A stretch of 64,000 bases of DNA, taken from the IMG/VR virus record IMGVR_UViG_3300042261_001312, positions 124,001-188,000 of that record; one strand, given 5' to 3'. Source of the DNA: a virus. This document shows, one piece after another, positions 25,890 to 33,574 of this stretch (position 1 is its first letter; every line of letters begins with the position of its first letter). Below the pieces are notes generated by a model, which saw nothing but the letters and a program-made list of their open reading frames with translations, had not been told where the DNA came from and did not search any database. Made by a program: the position numbers and the translations under genes.

Positions 25890-27119
25890 ATGGAAAATCA
25901 AAATGTAAACATGACAAATGCCCAAGGTGGTGATTTGTCAGACTTGAAAAAAATGTTTAGCGACTTTCAGAAGAAACAATCTCAGTCTGGGTCAGGTAAC
26001 AGAAAAACACGTGAGGACATCTTAGCAAAGTATTTCGTTCCTCGTAAATCAAAAGAACTTTTCAGGATTTTGCCCCCAAAGGGAAACAAGAAACACATTG
26101 AAGAAGCATTCTTCCATGTAGTTACTACTAACGCTGCTGGTGGTAAGAAAAAACACGGCACTGTTGTTTATTGTCCTGCACATAATGATCCAAAAGTAAA
26201 AAAATTGGATGTTAATGGCAATCCGATTTTGGATGCATCAGGCAATCCTGTTATGATTCCTGCACCATGTCCTTTATGTGCAAAACACAAAAAATTGCTT
26301 GCACAGCAAGACCAATCTTTAAAGGGCATTAAAAAAGAGAATATGACCGATGCACAATTGAAAATTAAGGCAAAAAATGATGAAATCTATAAAGAGGCAG
26401 TCAAATGGGAAGCCAAAAAATTCTACATTGTTCGTGGTATCGACAAAGGTGCAGAAAAAGATGGTGTTAAGTTCTGGAGATTTAAACACAACTACAAAAA
26501 TCAGGGAACACTTGATAAGTTGCTTCCAATATTACAAGAATATATGGAATCACAACAAGCAGACTTTTCAAGTCCTGTAAATGGTACTGATTTAAGTATC
26601 ATTATGACTGACAGTGAATTTAATGGTCACGTCTACAAAACAATTTCCGCAATTACTTTCCGTGGAAAATCACAACTTCATAGCGACCCGCTTGTTGCAA
26701 GACAGTGGCTTGATGATGATATTACATGGAGAGACGTTTTCTTGCCAAAGAAAGCACCGAATATTACGCCTTATGAATTCCTTGAAATGGTTGCAAATGG
26801 TACAAATCCGTATTGGGATGATACTGATTCGAACAACAAACATTGGGTATTCCCGGGTCGTCCTGATTTGGAAGAAGCCGCAAACACTCGTAATCGTAAC
26901 CTTGATCCCGATGAGGATGAAGACTTCGAACAAGCATCAGACCTTGATGAAGAATATCCAAGGGTTACAATCAGCAACATTACTGAATCAAAAGTAGGTA
27001 CATACCAAGATGATGCATCTGATTTAGGCGCAGAGATATTGGCTTCAAGTAATACCACTAACGATACCACTGATGAAGTTGGTGAAGATAGTGAAAATTA
27101 CGATGATCTGCCCTTCTAA
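25890..27119 (+). CDS. Single-stranded DNA-binding protein, gp32-like
   Basis: A 409-residue protein with a T4 gp32-like plan. The N-terminus is basic and disordered (DFQKKQSQSGSGNRKTRED). An OB-type core starts at KYFVPRKSKELFRILPPKG, with a zinc-binding set C95-x2-H98 and C127-x2-C130 and aromatic strands (FYIVRGIDK, VKFWRFKHN). The last ~100 residues are acidic and end DDLPF, the type of tip that recruits replication partners. It coats ssDNA in replication and recombination. It has its own host-type promoter; an HNH relic and uvsX follow. Confidence 0.85.
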   Translation: MENQNVNMTNAQGGDLSDLKKMFSDFQKKQSQSGSGNRKTREDILAKYFVPRKSKELFRILPPKGNKKHIEEAFFHVVTTNAAGGKKKHGTVVYCPAHNDPKVKKLDVNGNPILDASGNPVMIPAPCPLCAKHKKLLAQQDQSLKGIKKENMTDAQLKIKAKNDEIYKEAVKWEAKKFYIVRGIDKGAEKDGVKFWRFKHNYKNQGTLDKLLPILQEYMESQQADFSSPVNGTDLSIIMTDSEFNGHVYKTISAITFRGKSQLHSDPLVARQWLDDDITWRDVFLPKKAPNITPYEFLEMVANGTNPYWDDTDSNNKHWVFPGRPDLEEAANTRNRNLDPDEDEDFEQASDLDEEYPRVTISNITESKVGTYQDDASDLGAEILASSNTTNDTTDEVGEDSENYDDLPF

Positions 27120-27141
27120 AAAGGGTTAAAAATTACACCAA

Positions 27142-27157
27142 TAAGGGGAAATGATTT
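27142..27157 (+). repeat. 16-bp inverted repeat, left copy, flanking the HNH relic
   Basis: TAAGGGGAAATGATTT at 27142-27157 is the exact reverse complement of 27481-27496. The two copies bracket the HNH reading frame: the left copy ends 3 bases before the start codon and the right copy begins within the stop codon. Confidence 0.9.
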
Positions 27158-27160
27158 GTT

Positions 27161-27482
27161 TTGAGAAACATTATAAGAAATGATGGCGATGTTTGCCCAC
27201 AATGTAAAACTAGAAAACTACGTTATAAAGGAACTCATAAAGATGGTACACGTAGATATGGTAATACATGTGAGTATTGTCACCGTAATGCATATTCTAA
27301 ATTTAAAGAAGATAGATGTAATATTTGCGGATTCATACCTGTCGATAAATGTCAATTAGATGTTGACCACATTGACGGGAATCACAAAAAACGACAATCC
27401 TACTAATTTACAAACAATATGTGCAAATTGTCATAGGCTTAAAAGTAAGTTAGATAGATTGGGTAAGAAATCTCAAAAGTAA
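27161..27482 (+). pseudogene. HNH endonuclease, frameshifted
   Basis: The first part encodes a zinc-ribbon pair (VCPQC, CEYC) and a second (CNICG), then the HNH segment DVDHIDGNHK. The frame ends early at 27404-27406, but skipping one A of the A6 run at 27386-27391 restores NPTNLQTICANCHRLKSKLD, the normal second half of an HNH domain, ending at TAA 27480-27482. The start is TTG 27161, because an in-frame stop lies at 27152. It sits between the SSB gene and uvsX inside a perfect 16-bp inverted repeat. It is either inactivated by one base or expressed by +1 slippage. Confidence 0.75.
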
Positions 27483-27496
27483 ATCATTTCCCCTTA
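27481..27496 (+). repeat. 16-bp inverted repeat, right copy
   Basis: AAATCATTTCCCCTTA at 27481-27496, the perfect inverse of 27142-27157. In RNA it would loop out the entire HNH frame and sits 17 bases before the uvsX start. Confidence 0.9.
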
Positions 27497-27513
27497 ATAA
27501 TATTAAAAAATTT

Positions 27514-28638
27514 ATGGCAAAAATAGAAGAAGTACCTTCAAACGATAAGGTACGTAAACCAACACCCAAAAAAACATTTTCGTTAGATAATTTCAAGAAA
27601 AAAATTGGGGGTGAGGATGTTCCAGATAAACCGCTTCAGTGGATTAAATTGTCCGAAGGATTTAAAAAAGCGACAGGACTACCCGGTTTTGCCAAAGGCT
27701 ACGTTAATCTTGCACGTGGTCACTCAAATACTGGAAAATCAACTGCAGTTTGTGAGGGAATTGTTGCTGCACAAAAAATGGGTGATTTTGTTATTATCAT
27801 TGATACTGAAAACAACCTTGGTAGAGACAGGTTGACCATGATGGGTTTTGATTGGAATGGTAATTATCTACATATTGATAATGAATATCTCCTTGAAAAC
27901 TTTGGAAAATTGCAAGATAAAGACAGGAAGGAAGCAGCCATTGAAGATATGGCAAAGTTCATGTATTATATCTTGGATTTACAAGATGGTGGAGAATTAC
28001 CATTCGATATCACATTTGCAATTGATTCAATTGGTACATTAAACTGTATTAAAACAGTTAATGCATTGGAAAAAGATGATTCACAAAATAACATGTGGAA
28101 TGCAGGTGCGTATGAAAAGGCATTTATGAACCTATTGAATAATACATTACCAAATAGTAGAAAAGTCAATAAACCATACACCAATACCTTAATTGCAGTT
28201 CAAAAGATTTGGATTGATAATATGAATCAAGGTGTTGTAAAACATAAAGGTGGTGAAACTTTCTATCTTGGTTCAAGATTAATATTCCATTTCGGTGGTA
28301 TCGTAAGTCACTCAACAAAAAGAGTAACTGCAACAAGTAAAAAACGTGAACTATCTTATGGTGTTGAAACTAAGATAAATGTGGCTAAAAACCACATTGA
28401 CGGACCGCTTGGTGGTATATCGATGGAAGGTAAAATTATTTCAACCCCACATGGTTTCATCTATCCTGATGATTTGGAAACATATAAGAAAGCAAATATT
28501 CTTTATTTCCGCAACTTATTTGAAGATAGTGGAATTGACGCTGATGAAATTGAAATGAAATTCAGAAATGTTGATGGAAATGGTAAAATTTCATTCAATG
28601 ATGACATTATTGAAAAAAGCGAAGAAAGTGATGATTGA
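27514..28638 (+). CDS. uvsX: RecA-like recombinase, UvsX-like
   Basis: A 374-residue RecA-fold ATPase. Walker A is GHSNTGKST (residues 69-77), VIIIDTENNLGRDRL is the Walker-associated acidic strand, and ITFAIDSIGTLN is Walker B (near residues 168-178). LIAVQKIWIDNM follows and the tail is acidic (IIEKSEESDD). It catalyses strand exchange and recombination-dependent replication. Location between the SSB gene and the exonuclease gene supports the UvsX assignment; the stop overlaps the next start (TGATG). Confidence 0.9.
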   Translation: MAKIEEVPSNDKVRKPTPKKTFSLDNFKKKIGGEDVPDKPLQWIKLSEGFKKATGLPGFAKGYVNLARGHSNTGKSTAVCEGIVAAQKMGDFVIIIDTENNLGRDRLTMMGFDWNGNYLHIDNEYLLENFGKLQDKDRKEAAIEDMAKFMYYILDLQDGGELPFDITFAIDSIGTLNCIKTVNALEKDDSQNNMWNAGAYEKAFMNLLNNTLPNSRKVNKPYTNTLIAVQKIWIDNMNQGVVKHKGGETFYLGSRLIFHFGGIVSHSTKRVTATSKKRELSYGVETKINVAKNHIDGPLGGISMEGKIISTPHGFIYPDDLETYKKANILYFRNLFEDSGIDADEIEMKFRNVDGNGKISFNDDIIEKSEESDD

Positions 28639-29690
28639 TGAAAACTAGAACACTATTGGTAGATTCATCTAATCTTTTGAAACGTTCATTTCACGGTGCA
28701 AAAGATGTATATACGACCAAATTTGGTCATATAGGGGGATTATATCAATTTTTAACTACCATCCGCAAGTTAATCAAAGAACATATGATAAATAAAGTCG
28801 TATTGGTCTGGGATGGCGAAGCGGGTGGTATTTATCGTCATCGTATCGATAAAGAGTATAAATCGAACAGAAAATCGAAAGAATGGTATAAGAAAATTGA
28901 AATGACTGCTGCGGAAATACGTAGAGAAGAAGAAAAAGAACAATCAATTTTGAAACAGAGAATGAGAATTCAGCAATATGCTGAAGAATTATTCATGAGA
29001 CAAATTGAGGTAGATAGTATTGAAGCAGACGATTTAATTGCACAGTATTGCTTAGACCATCACAACGATGAAGAAATATTGTTATATTCAAACGATAGAG
29101 ACTTTGCTCAATTATTGGATTTGAATATTACGATTTTATTCCCCAACATACATGAACCAGTGAATAAAACAAATTATATCATGCATTTCGATCATCATTA
29201 TTCAAATGCATTGACATTAAAAATAATTTGTGGCGATACTGCTGATAATATCAAAGGTATTGAGGGAATGGGTGAAAAAACATTACTGGAAAATTTTCCT
29301 GAATTAAAATTTAAGCACGTATCTGTAAGGGAAATTTGCAGAAGAGCAGATGAGATTAATAAAGAGAGGGTTGCAAACAAAAAGAAACCATTAAAATCAC
29401 TTGAAAATTTATTAAAAAGCATCAGCCGATTAATAACTAATTATAAATTAGTTAATCTACGTGAGCCAATGCTTAATGAAGAAGCAATTGATGAATTAAA
29501 GCAACTAGAAGTTCCTTTATCACCAGAAAATAGAGGGAGTAAAAATTTGTTGCCAATGATGACTGAGGATGGTTTTTTAACAGTATATAATAGTACATAT
29601 GTTCAATATATAGAGCCGTTTTATACAATAGTAATGCATGAAAAGCAATTACTTCAAGAATACATGAAGAAAAATAAAAATAGTTTGTAA
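28638..29690 (+). CDS. 5'-3' exonuclease / flap nuclease (T4 RNase H-like)
   Basis: A 350-residue FEN/PIN-type nuclease. RTLLVDSSNLLKRSFHG and VVLVWDGEAGG provide the first acidic residues, EADDLIAQY and LLYSNDRDFAQLL the central metal-binding Asp cluster, and GDTADNIKGIEGMGEKTLL the helix-hairpin-helix (H3TH) DNA-binding region. It removes RNA primers and 5' flaps during lagging-strand synthesis. The ATG at 28638 overlaps the uvsX stop, indicating coupling. Confidence 0.9.
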   Translation: MKTRTLLVDSSNLLKRSFHGAKDVYTTKFGHIGGLYQFLTTIRKLIKEHMINKVVLVWDGEAGGIYRHRIDKEYKSNRKSKEWYKKIEMTAAEIRREEEKEQSILKQRMRIQQYAEELFMRQIEVDSIEADDLIAQYCLDHHNDEEILLYSNDRDFAQLLDLNITILFPNIHEPVNKTNYIMHFDHHYSNALTLKIICGDTADNIKGIEGMGEKTLLENFPELKFKHVSVREICRRADEINKERVANKKKPLKSLENLLKSISRLITNYKLVNLREPMLNEEAIDELKQLEVPLSPENRGSKNLLPMMTEDGFLTVYNSTYVQYIEPFYTIVMHEKQLLQEYMKKNKNSL

Positions 29691-29696
29691 AAACTC

Positions 29697-29727
29697 TTTC
29701 GTTTCTAGATAAGATGTGCTATATTTG
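29697..29727 (+). promoter_or_regulatory. Bacteroidota-type promoter
   Basis: TATATTTG at 29720-29727, with TTTC at the -33 position 20 bp upstream. The local sequence AAAACTCTT...GTGCTATATTTGTA strongly resembles the SSB promoter. It lies 31 nt before ATG 29759. Confidence 0.6.
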
Positions 29728-29758
29728 TAATATTTACTAACAATTTAATTTTTATCAA

Positions 29759-30358
29759 ATGGTCGAAAAGGAATATAAAAACATGTTTAAGTTTTCCTTA
29801 TATCAGGAAGATGTTTTGTTGTGCGAAAACGTATTTGATGCAGATCAATTTAATCCGTTCACAAGGTACTCAATCGATATTAGGGAAATTTTACCTCGTG
29901 CAGTTACCAAGTTGCAAAAAACTCTTTCAAAGAAAAGTTATGATACCCAATTGAGTGAAGACTTTGATTTGTATCAATATCATCAAAGGATGATAAATTT
30001 ATATCCAGTTGAACTGAGAAGTTCAATGAGATATAATCCACAACCCTTTGTTCAACAAATCGAAGAGAAAACAATACGTGGCGTTGAAAACAAAATCGGT
30101 TTTTATATTAATGACAAACCGATTGTTGAAAGAACTTTTTATGTTGACGGGTTCAATCCTGTTGCAAGATGGTCGCTTGACATTGTTGATGCAGTAAATG
30201 AAATTAGCAACGCAATTTATCAACAAATCAAGAAAATTGATATTAAAAATATGTGGGATGATTATGATCTAATCAACACATATGGTTATTCAATTTCACA
30301 AATTCGTGAATTTGCTCCAGCAAAAAGAGAAGACTTGTTGAGAAGATTGAGTAAATAA
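29759..30358 (+). CDS. Hypothetical protein with internal duplication
   Basis: A 199-residue protein made of two related ~50-residue units. Unit 1 (about residues 9-57) contains FDADQFNPFTRYSIDIREI; unit 2 (about 113-160) contains FYVDGFNPVARWSLDIVDA. The shared pattern is F-x-x-D-x-FNP-x-x-R-x-S-x-DI. I know no family with this pattern. It has its own host-type promoter within the replication block, suggesting an early or middle role. Confidence 0.6.
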   Translation: MVEKEYKNMFKFSLYQEDVLLCENVFDADQFNPFTRYSIDIREILPRAVTKLQKTLSKKSYDTQLSEDFDLYQYHQRMINLYPVELRSSMRYNPQPFVQQIEEKTIRGVENKIGFYINDKPIVERTFYVDGFNPVARWSLDIVDAVNEISNAIYQQIKKIDIKNMWDDYDLINTYGYSISQIREFAPAKREDLLRRLSK

Positions 30359-30374
30359 ATTTATTCATCTTATT

Positions 30375-30452
30375 TTGGGTGGTTGTTACGCTGTAATTGT
30401 GTCTCTGATGTGTATTTAGTTTATAGTGTGTGATTTAGTAACAACCACCCAA
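30375..30452 (+). promoter_or_regulatory. Perfect 15-bp inverted repeat with 48-nt loop before the helicase gene
   Basis: TTGGGTGGTTGTTAC (30375-30389) and GTAACAACCACCCAA (30438-30452) are exact inverse copies. The right arm is followed by TTTTT, so it could terminate the upstream transcript, but the loop is too long for an ordinary terminator. The 48-nt loop contains GTATTTAGT. It fills most of the gap between two genes. Confidence 0.6.
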
Positions 30453-30483
30453 TTTTTCCATTAATTTTTTTAGTAATTTTGTA

Positions 30484-32328
30484 ATGAGTGATTTAGTTGA
30501 AAATACATTAACATCGTATCTCGGTCCTGAATTTCAAACTCGTTTAATGTGGCAATTACTGGTTGAACCAGAATTTGCCGAAAAAATGATACCAAATTTG
30601 GCGGTAGAATATTTTGATGATCCAAATCTCAAAAGATTATTTATTATAATCTATGAGTTTTATAAAGAATTTGGTAAAGTACCAAATTTACAGAACAAGA
30701 GTATTCATCAAGCAATTAATAAGTACAAATCACCGAATAATGTTCTTGAAGAAGAAACTCTTTTTTCCGTAATCAAGCGAATTGAAATGTGGAACGACAT
30801 GATCGTCAACAAGAAGATGTTACATGATGGCGATGTCGTTCAAAAAACAACCAATACATTTATTAAACAGCAAGAATATCGTAAACTTGCTGAATTTATT
30901 CTTGATAAAACAAAAAATGGTGAAATTAGGAATATACATGTTGTCACAAGCGTAGAAGAAAAGTTTCAAAAAATTGCACATATTGGAGAAGAAGAGGATG
31001 ATTGTGAAGAAGTATTCGATGGAATTGACCGTGCATTGAGAAAAGAATTTAGGAAAACCATTGCAACTGGTGTTGAAATAATTGATAGTATAACTGGAGG
31101 TGGATTAGGAAAAGGTGAAATTGGGGTTGTGTTAACGCCATCAGGTGTGGGTAAAACTACACTTTTAACCAAAATTGCCAACACTGCATACGATGATGAA
31201 AAGAATGTGGCACAAATAATATTTGAAGATACTAAAGACCAAATTAAACGTAAACATTACACAATATGGTCTGGAGTTCCTTTGAGTAAAATTGATGATG
31301 AAGAAGAAAATGAAATTGTTGCAAATATTGTACATAAAAAGGCAGAAGAATTAAAAGGTAAGGGTAGATTGATCATAAAAAGATTTAGCCAAGAAAATAC
31401 CACAATACCTCAAATTAAAAATTGGATGTTATCTCACCAAAAGAAATTTGGTTTTAAATTTGATATACTTGTTTTGGATTATCTTGATTGCCTTGAATCA
31501 CATAAGAAATCTGCAGATAGAAATGAAGCAGAACTAGCGATTATTAAAGGATTTGAGGCGTTAGCATCTGAATTAGATATTCCTGCGTGGACTGCAATTC
31601 AATCAAATCGTAGTGGTTTTGAGGCTGAATTCGTGGATGCACATCAAAGTGGTGGTAGCATTAAAAGAATTCAAAAGGCACACTTTTTCATGTCAGTTGC
31701 TAAAACATCTGAACAAAAATTAGCAGGTCTGGCAAATATTAAAATCATCAAGGCAAGATTTGCTCAAGATGGACAAGTTTTTACTGATTGTATATTTGAT
31801 AATGATACAATGAGAATCATTATACACGATAGAGAAAATAAGTATACGAGAATAAATAGAAACATAAAACATCATGATGAAAAGGACATTGAAAAGATGG
31901 AAAATAAAATAAATAAAATGAACGATTCATCATCAAGCATGAAAATGCATGAAGCCATTAGTAATTCAATGGATAGGGCAAATAGTGAGAATATAAACAA
32001 TGATGAAGTATTTAAGAATTTATTGAAATCATATACTGATGAATTTAATATAAATGAATCAAGTCCACCAAATTCAAATGAAATTAATTCAGAACCTGAG
32101 ACAACAGATGATCCGTTTGAATGGAATGGTGAATCAACTGAAGTACCTCTTGAAATACCACCAACTGAAAAAAGTAACATTGTAGAACATGTAGTTGGAA
32201 AAAATATTGATGTTGGTGAAGTGGAAAAAGGATTGGTAAATCCCGATGAAGTGCAAATTGAACACAAATCTGTTCATCAAATGTTAATGGAAGCACGTAG
32301 AAATCAGGGGGTTATACAAAAAGAATAA
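30484..32328 (+). CDS. Replicative DNA helicase, gp41/DnaB-like
   Basis: A 614-residue helicase. The N-terminal ~170 residues are helical (collar-type domain). The RecA-like motor has Walker A TPSGVGKTT (residues 218-226), QIIFEDTKDQ, LVLDYLDCLE as Walker B, and IPAWTAIQSNRSG as motif H3. Residues from about 465 on form a Glu/Ser/Asn-rich extension of ~150 residues beyond the usual family end, of unknown role. It unwinds the fork 5' to 3' and probably works with a primase outside this window. Confidence 0.85.
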   Translation: MSDLVENTLTSYLGPEFQTRLMWQLLVEPEFAEKMIPNLAVEYFDDPNLKRLFIIIYEFYKEFGKVPNLQNKSIHQAINKYKSPNNVLEEETLFSVIKRIEMWNDMIVNKKMLHDGDVVQKTTNTFIKQQEYRKLAEFILDKTKNGEIRNIHVVTSVEEKFQKIAHIGEEEDDCEEVFDGIDRALRKEFRKTIATGVEIIDSITGGGLGKGEIGVVLTPSGVGKTTLLTKIANTAYDDEKNVAQIIFEDTKDQIKRKHYTIWSGVPLSKIDDEEENEIVANIVHKKAEELKGKGRLIIKRFSQENTTIPQIKNWMLSHQKKFGFKFDILVLDYLDCLESHKKSADRNEAELAIIKGFEALASELDIPAWTAIQSNRSGFEAEFVDAHQSGGSIKRIQKAHFFMSVAKTSEQKLAGLANIKIIKARFAQDGQVFTDCIFDNDTMRIIIHDRENKYTRINRNIKHHDEKDIEKMENKINKMNDSSSSMKMHEAISNSMDRANSENINNDEVFKNLLKSYTDEFNINESSPPNSNEINSEPETTDDPFEWNGESTEVPLEIPPTEKSNIVEHVVGKNIDVGEVEKGLVNPDEVQIEHKSVHQMLMEARRNQGVIQKE

Positions 32329-32366
32329 AATTTTTATAAAAAATGTAACTTTTTGTAAATTTCCAC

Positions 32367-32375
32367 GTATTTATA
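32367..32375 (+). promoter_or_regulatory. GTATTTATA motif upstream of the tRNA cluster
   Basis: Exact GTATTTATA with no start codon at the usual distance; it could drive the tRNA transcript. The rest of the 190-base gap between the helicase stop and the first tRNA holds A/T runs and the promoter at 32422. Confidence 0.4.
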
Positions 32376-32421
32376 ATTCCAAGGTAATTGCAAAATATTT
32401 AGAAAATTTTTTAAAAAATGC

Positions 32422-32452
32422 TTGCATAATAAAAAAAAGCGTTGTATGTTTG
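32422..32452 (+). promoter_or_regulatory. Bacteroidota-type promoter of the tRNA/ncRNA cluster
   Basis: TTG at 32422-32424, a 20-bp spacer and TATGTTTG at 32445-32452, matching TAnnTTTG. It lies about 65 nt before the first tRNA. Confidence 0.65.
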
Positions 32453-32518
32453 CAAAGTCTTAGGACAAAAGTTCTTTAACAAGATTTAAAAAACAAAAGG
32501 AAACTGTTTGTTAATACA

Positions 32519-32591
32519 GTACGAATAACTCAGAGGATAGAGTGATTGCCCGTTAAGCAATATGCCGTTGGTTCAAATCCAACTTTGTAAA
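32519..32591 (+). tRNA. tRNA-Asn (GTT)
   Basis: A cloverleaf can be drawn: acceptor of 6 pairs with a 1:72 mismatch, D stem ACTC/GAGT, anticodon stem ATTGC/GCAAT with loop CCGTTAA (anticodon GTT), T stem GTTGG/CCAAC with loop TTCAAAT. Position 33 is C instead of the near-universal U. No CCA is encoded. Confidence 0.75.
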
Positions 32592-32630
32592 AACAAAGTA
32601 ACAGACGAAATGTCCTTTTTAAAAATATAT

Positions 32631-32702
32631 TGTGGGGTAGAGAAGTGGCATCTCATTTGGCTCATAACCAAAAAATCGGGGGTTCGAGTCCCTCTCCCGC
32701 TA
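32631..32702 (+). tRNA. tRNA-Met (CAT)
   Basis: D stem GAGA/TCTC, anticodon stem TTTGG/CCAAA with loop CTCATAA, T stem GGGGG/CCCTC with loop TTCGAGT. The acceptor has 6 pairs with a 1:72 mismatch. It lacks the three G:C pairs of initiator anticodon stems, so an elongator Met or Ile2 (lysidine) reading is likely. No CCA is encoded. Confidence 0.85.
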
Positions 32703-32745
32703 CAAATGAAGAGTAATCTTCAAACGTTCTTTAATAAGATAATAT

Positions 32746-32882
32746 GGAGGGTTAGCAAAATAAAAAACAAAAAACATTATTTAACTACTCTTCTCATTGA
32801 GAGAACTCATGGTGTTTACAGTAATAGGTAAAGCAATTGTGTTGAAAACAATGATTTGTTGGTTCGATTCCAACACCCTCCA
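32746..32882 (+). tRNA. tRNA interrupted in the D loop (anticodon loop GTTGAAA, UGA-like)
   Basis: The acceptor 5' strand GGAGGGT (32746-32752) pairs perfectly with ACCCTCC (32875-32881), followed by A73. The T arm is GTTGG/CCAAC, the anticodon stem ATTGT/ACAAT (32836-32852) and its loop GTTGAAA with U33 and anticodon TGA. Between the first bases of the D arm (to ~32760) and its GGTA-AAGC end (from ~32826) lies an insert of about 65 nt. Removing it leaves a standard-length molecule with A14, G18G19 and A21. A Ser identity is doubtful because the variable loop is short and N73 is A. Confidence 0.65.
32761..32825 (+). other. Intron-like insert in the D loop of the interrupted tRNA
   Basis: The insert starts TAAAAAACAAAAAAC and ends GTGTTTACAGTAAT; nearly the same two sequences flank the permuted tRNA at 33.6-33.7 kb. 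In between is a small hairpin, TCTC-ATT-GAGA. It is far too small for a group I or II intron. Exact borders are uncertain by several bases. Confidence 0.5.
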
Positions 32883-32890
32883 CGAGACGT

Positions 32891-32931
32891 TTTTTGTACT
32901 TTATAGTATTTATTATTATAAAGTACAAAAA
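32891..32931 (+). promoter_or_regulatory. 15-bp hairpin carrying GTATTTATT in its loop, before the GIY-YIG gene
   Basis: TTTTTGTACTTTATA (32891-32905) and TATAAAGTACAAAAA (32917-32931) are perfect inverse copies; the 11-nt loop GTATTTATTAT contains the late motif (32906-32914). The hairpin ends one base before ATG 32933. It could terminate the tRNA transcript and, in longer transcripts, block translation of the endonuclease. Confidence 0.7.
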
Positions 32932-32932
32932 T

Positions 32933-33574
32933 ATGTCAAAAATTGAAAAAAGGTATCATTTCATATATAAAACTACAAATTTAAAAAATGGTAATTTTTA
33001 TATTGGAATGCATTCAACAGATATTATAAATGATGGATATTTGGGAAGTGGTAATAGATTAAGAAGGTCTATTAAAAGAAATGGTAAAGAAAATTTTAGT
33101 TTTGAAATACTTGAGTATTTTCCAGATAGAATTACTTTAGCAGAACGAGAAAATCACATAGTAAATGATGATTTATTGAATGACCCAAAGTGCATGAATT
33201 TAAGAGTTGGAGGAACTGGTGGATTTTCACACGAACAGCAACTCATTAATTCAAAAAGAGGATGTGAAAAATTTCTCGAATTAATGAAAAATGATGAGTG
33301 GCGTGAAAATCGTACAAAAAAAATTAAAAAAGGATTACAAATATTTTTTTCAGAAAATTCTAGTTCTTTTATAGGAAAGAAACATCGGGAAGAATCTAAA
33401 ATAAAAATTGGTAATGCTAATAAATTAAAATCAAAGGGTGTGAATAATTCACAATACAATACTCGTTGGATAACGAATGGAATTGTGAATAAAAAAATTA
33501 AAACTTTTGAATCATTACCTGATGGGTGGAGTTTCGGAAGGATTTTAAAATCTTATTCCTCGCATTCCCTGTAG
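32933..33574 (+). CDS. GIY-YIG homing endonuclease in the tRNA cluster
   Basis: A 213-residue protein. HFIYKTTNLKNGNFYIGMH is the GIY-YIG core (Y..., YIG); RLRRSIKRNGKENFSFEIL and AERENHIVND supply the catalytic Arg and Glu region. FIGKKHREESKIKIGNANK near residue 145 is a NUMOD3-type DNA-binding repeat. The ATG at 32933 follows the hairpin. It lies between the interrupted tRNA and the permuted tRNA, both of which share flanking sequence, so it may be linked to their rearrangement. Confidence 0.85.
   Translation: MSKIEKRYHFIYKTTNLKNGNFYIGMHSTDIINDGYLGSGNRLRRSIKRNGKENFSFEILEYFPDRITLAERENHIVNDDLLNDPKCMNLRVGGTGGFSHEQQLINSKRGCEKFLELMKNDEWRENRTKKIKKGLQIFFSENSSSFIGKKHREESKIKIGNANKLKSKGVNNSQYNTRWITNGIVNKKIKTFESLPDGWSFGRILKSYSSHSL

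Noticed and set aside
27151-27183. ATG 27151 as the start of the HNH gene
   Set aside because: It reads a different frame that stops after ten codons; the HNH frame has an upstream stop at 27152 and only TTG 27161 fits.
30474-30481. TAATTTTG as a -7 box for the helicase gene
   Set aside because: It lies two bases before the start codon and lacks a TTG at the proper distance, so transcription would begin inside the gene.
32440-32591. tRNA-Asn also interrupted, with its 5' acceptor strand at 32450-32456 (TTGCAAA)
   Set aside because: TTGCAAA can pair with TTTGTAA, but it lacks U8 and a D arm and sits in the promoter; the contiguous cloverleaf at 32519-32591 is better.
32843-32845. Suppressor tRNA for a reassigned stop codon
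   Set aside because: The anticodon is UGA (reading UCA), not UCA, UUA or CUA, and TAA, TAG and TGA all end genes normally in this window.
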